Source: Deltaproteobacteria bacterium (GTDB taxonomy: Bacteria; SAR324; JACQKK01). From it: a DNA stretch of 15,098 bases. Below are positions 14,078-15,098 of this stretch, piece after piece; positions within the stretch are counted from its first letter, which is position 1, and every line of letters begins with the position of its first letter. Under the pieces are notes generated by a model. It worked only from the letters and a program-made list of their open reading frames with translations, ran no database searches and was not told where the DNA came from. The DNA lies in the NCBI GenBank assembly GCA_029879595.1, contig JAOUPZ010000025.1, positions 1-15,098 on the forward strand, in the 5' to 3' direction. The position numbers and the translations under genes are program-made.

Positions 14078-14120
14078 GCCTTTTCCCCGGCCCGGAGCAT
14101 CCGCTCCCGCCGGGGAAGGC
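14078..14120 (+). terminator. Long GC-rich hairpin after asd
   Basis: The outer arms, GCCTTTTCCCCGGC (14078-14091) and GCCGGGGAAGGC (14109-14120), pair with a two-base bulge. Inside, GGAGC (14094-14098) pairs with GCTCC (14103-14107) around ATCC. TTTC follows. It starts five bases after the stop codon. The stem is very strong but the T-tract short, so it is a probable terminator of moderate type. Confidence 0.6.
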
Positions 14121-14297
14121 TTTCAATGTTGTTCCCGGCCGCCATTCCCGTGGTCTTCTGCCAGCCCTGCACCTGATTGAAAAACCAAACAGGGGCGGAT
14201 AACACCCGTTGCATCAGGCCGCAGGCGCTCAAAAACACCCCAAAAAAGCCTGTGTTATCAATGTATTGAAAAAAACAACACGGACGCATTTTTTTTG

Positions 14298-14325
14298 TTG
14301 CAAGTTTTAGAATTAGAGATATATC
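14298..14325 (+). promoter_or_regulatory. Possible promoter for the small acidic-peptide gene
   Basis: TTGCAA (14298-14303), a 16-base spacer, and TATATC (14320-14325) each match consensus at four of six positions, in AT-rich DNA that contrasts with its surroundings. The -10 lies inside a small palindrome, AGATATATCT (14317-14326). Confidence 0.4.
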
Positions 14326-14337
14326 TAAGCTATTGCT

Positions 14338-14356
14338 CACATGAATCCTTCATGTG
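14338..14356. promoter_or_regulatory. Perfect inverted repeat CACATGAA / TTCATGTG, 3-base spacer
   Basis: Arms at 14338-14345 and 14349-14356 are exactly complementary around TCC. The repeat sits 12 bases past the proposed -10 (14320-14325), so it would span the first transcribed bases: either an operator or a 5' stabilising hairpin with a loop too tight to be ideal as RNA, which favours a protein-binding site. The remaining bases between asd and the small gene (14121-14297) show no gene. Confidence 0.45.
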
Positions 14357-14455
14357 CACTCTGCCAGCCAGGCAGGGTTTCTGCGATATGACACAGTGGA
14401 AAAAGCAATTCCCCGAACGGCCGGTTTGCCGGATTTATTATTCTGGTGAATGATA

Positions 14456-14674
14456 ATGAATAAGAAAATGTTGTCCCTTTCCGCCCAAAAGCTGGTAATG
14501 CTGTTCATGCTGGCCATTCTGATGGTTGGCTCCCTGTTCTCCACCTCGGCTCTGGCCGCGACCGTGTTTGCCCCGATAAATGGCACCATGATCACCGTCC
14601 AGGACAAGGAAGAGGAAGAGCAGGAAGGTGAAGGTGAGGGTGAGGAAGAAGAAGAAGAGAAGAAGGAAGAGTAA
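14456..14674 (+). CDS. Small secreted glutamate-rich peptide, function unknown
   Basis: 72 residues from the ATG at 14456-14458, chosen because GGTGA lies six bases upstream; an in-frame ATG two codons earlier abuts that site. The N-terminus is a textbook signal peptide: basic MNKK, hydrophobic core at about 13-28 (LVMLFMLAILMVGSLF), and STSALA just before a signal-peptidase I site after residue 34. The mature peptide would be only 38 residues: ATVFAPINGTMITVQ, then a tail (50-72) with 15 Glu, one Asp and three Lys. There are no cysteines, so no lipid anchor or disulfide. It has a candidate promoter, a perfect inverted repeat and a strong terminator of its own, arguing for a real, independently expressed gene. 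I recognise no family. An acidic metal- or cation-binding role is only a guess. Confidence 0.65.
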   Translation: MNKKMLSLSAQKLVMLFMLAILMVGSLFSTSALAATVFAPINGTMITVQDKEEEEQEGEGEGEEEEEEKKEE

Positions 14675-14700
14675 TTTAGGCCTGTTATTCTTTCTTGATT

Positions 14701-14734
14701 CGCCCGGGGCAGACCGCTTATGGTGCTCCGGGCG
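14701..14734 (+). other. Accessory hairpin before the terminator
   Basis: CGCCCGG (14701-14707) and CCGGGCG (14728-14734) pair perfectly over seven bases with a 20-base loop. It lies between the small-peptide stop and the terminator at 14749-14787 and may stabilise the 3' end of the short mRNA. Confidence 0.5.
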
Positions 14735-14748
14735 GGGAAGAAGCAAAA

Positions 14749-14787
14749 AAACCGTGTCCGGGATGTTTCCGGGCGCGGTTTTTTTTT
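14749..14787. terminator. Strong intrinsic terminator, probably bidirectional
   Basis: A 13-pair stem (14749-14761 with 14769-14781, two G-U pairs) encloses a seven-base loop, GATGTTT, and runs into a T-tract ending at 14787. On the opposite strand the same stem is followed by seven T residues, so it can also stop the leftward gene entering from the right edge. It ends the small acidic-peptide transcript. Confidence 0.85.
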
Positions 14788-14889
14788 ACCTGATCCAGTT
14801 TGCCGGTAAGAACTGACTGCCGAGGACTTTCGGACACTCCACACTCATTGGCCCGGGGAATCTTCCGTCGGGAGGTGCAATGGCAGAAA

Positions 14890-14955
14890 GGGGAAACCCC
14901 CGGGGGGGAAACCCGGGGGCGGGAAAATCCCGGGTGGGGAACCCGGGAGGGGAAC
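14890..14955. repeat. G-rich tandem hairpin repeats (GGGGAAACCCGGG type, four copies)
   Basis: Four units of 14-16 bases, each a G-run, AA/AAA(A)/AAAT, a C-run and another G-run, start near 14890, 14905, 14921 and 14936, with a trailing GGGGAAC. Each unit can form its own small GGG/CCC hairpin. The + strand also carries at least six runs of three or more G, enough for G-quadruplexes, and the - strand several as well. It lies 23 bases beyond the stop of the leftward gene at the right edge, in that gene's 3' region. Confidence 0.85.
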
Positions 14956-14977
14956 ATTGGGCCGGTGCCAGCCCCGG

Positions 14978-15098
14978 TCAGCCTTCCTGCGGGGCCGACC
15001 GGCCTGACATCCGGTGATAGATCATCGCCGCTGTGCGGTAGAATATATGGGCAAACTTGGTGTGGGGCGCGTAGGCCAGCAGGAAGAACACAAACACC
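14978..15098 (-). CDS. C-terminal end of a membrane redox subunit (QmoC/HdrE/NarI-like), cut by window edge
   Basis: Only the last 39 residues are visible, ending at the TGA (14978-14980). They comprise the end of a membrane helix (VFVFFLLAY), then APHTKFAHIFYRTAAMIYHRM and a short polar tail ending SAPQEG. The pattern of helix, P-x-T/S-K-x-x-H, then Y-R and a second amphipathic helix recurs at the C-terminus of cytochrome-b-type subunits of the nitrate-reductase-gamma/HdrE family, including QmoC of sulfate reducers, where the His lies near a haem or quinone site. The exact member cannot be fixed from this fragment. Its transcript would run into the G-rich repeats and the terminator at 14749-14787. 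Confidence 0.5.
   Translation of the reverse strand, partial: VFVFFLLAYAPHTKFAHIFYRTAAMIYHRMSGRSAPQEG

Noticed and set aside
14890..14955. CRISPR array
   Set aside because: Units are contiguous hairpins of 14-16 bases without unique spacers, and there are no cas genes.

Overview
This window looks like ordinary chromosome from a GC-rich Gram-negative bacterium, most likely an anaerobe of the Desulfobacterota (sulfate-reducer) type. That placement is inferred from a glutaryl-CoA dehydrogenase homologue, a bacterial proline-tRNA ligase of the short 484-residue type, and a 39-residue C-terminal tail at the right edge resembling the cytochrome-b subunits of QmoC/HdrE-type redox complexes. No marker gene fixes the genus. 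There is no phage, transposon, CRISPR array or rRNA, and I found no tRNA.

Layout. 1-667 (-): 5' part of gatB. 668-1063: non-coding, with short tandem repeats. 1064-2503 (-) and 2722-3324 (+): a MocR-type regulator divergent from a LysE/RhtB amino-acid exporter, with repeated CTGTATC motifs between them. 3413-8981 (-): a leftward block, in transcription order M23 peptidase, 3D-domain protein, xseA, His-rich SAM methyltransferase, proS. 8982-9786: an 800-base gap without a convincing gene but with several inverted repeats. 9787-10962 (-): glutaryl-CoA dehydrogenase, divergent from greA (11165-11647, +). 11648-12038: a well-formed sigma70 promoter followed by about 200 bases that fold into a long stem, just before a short RNase D-like exonuclease (12039-12701, +). 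13074-14072 (+): aspartate-semialdehyde dehydrogenase with its own promoter and a leader of about 160 bases. 14456-14674 (+): a tiny secreted glutamate-rich peptide gene with its own terminator. 14890-14955: G-rich hairpin repeats. 14978-15098 (-): C-terminus of a membrane redox protein.

How it works together. The genes are mostly housekeeping: translation quality and charging (gatB, proS), transcript rescue (greA), RNA trimming (RNase D-like), DNA repair (xseA), cell-wall remodelling (M23, 3D) and amino-acid metabolism (asd, glutaryl-CoA dehydrogenase, MocR/LysE). The novel-looking material lies in the gaps: the candidate structured RNA at 11807-12006, the acidic secreted peptide, and the G-rich repeat array. 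All ncRNA and operator calls rest on hand-found complementarity, not on computed folding or searches.
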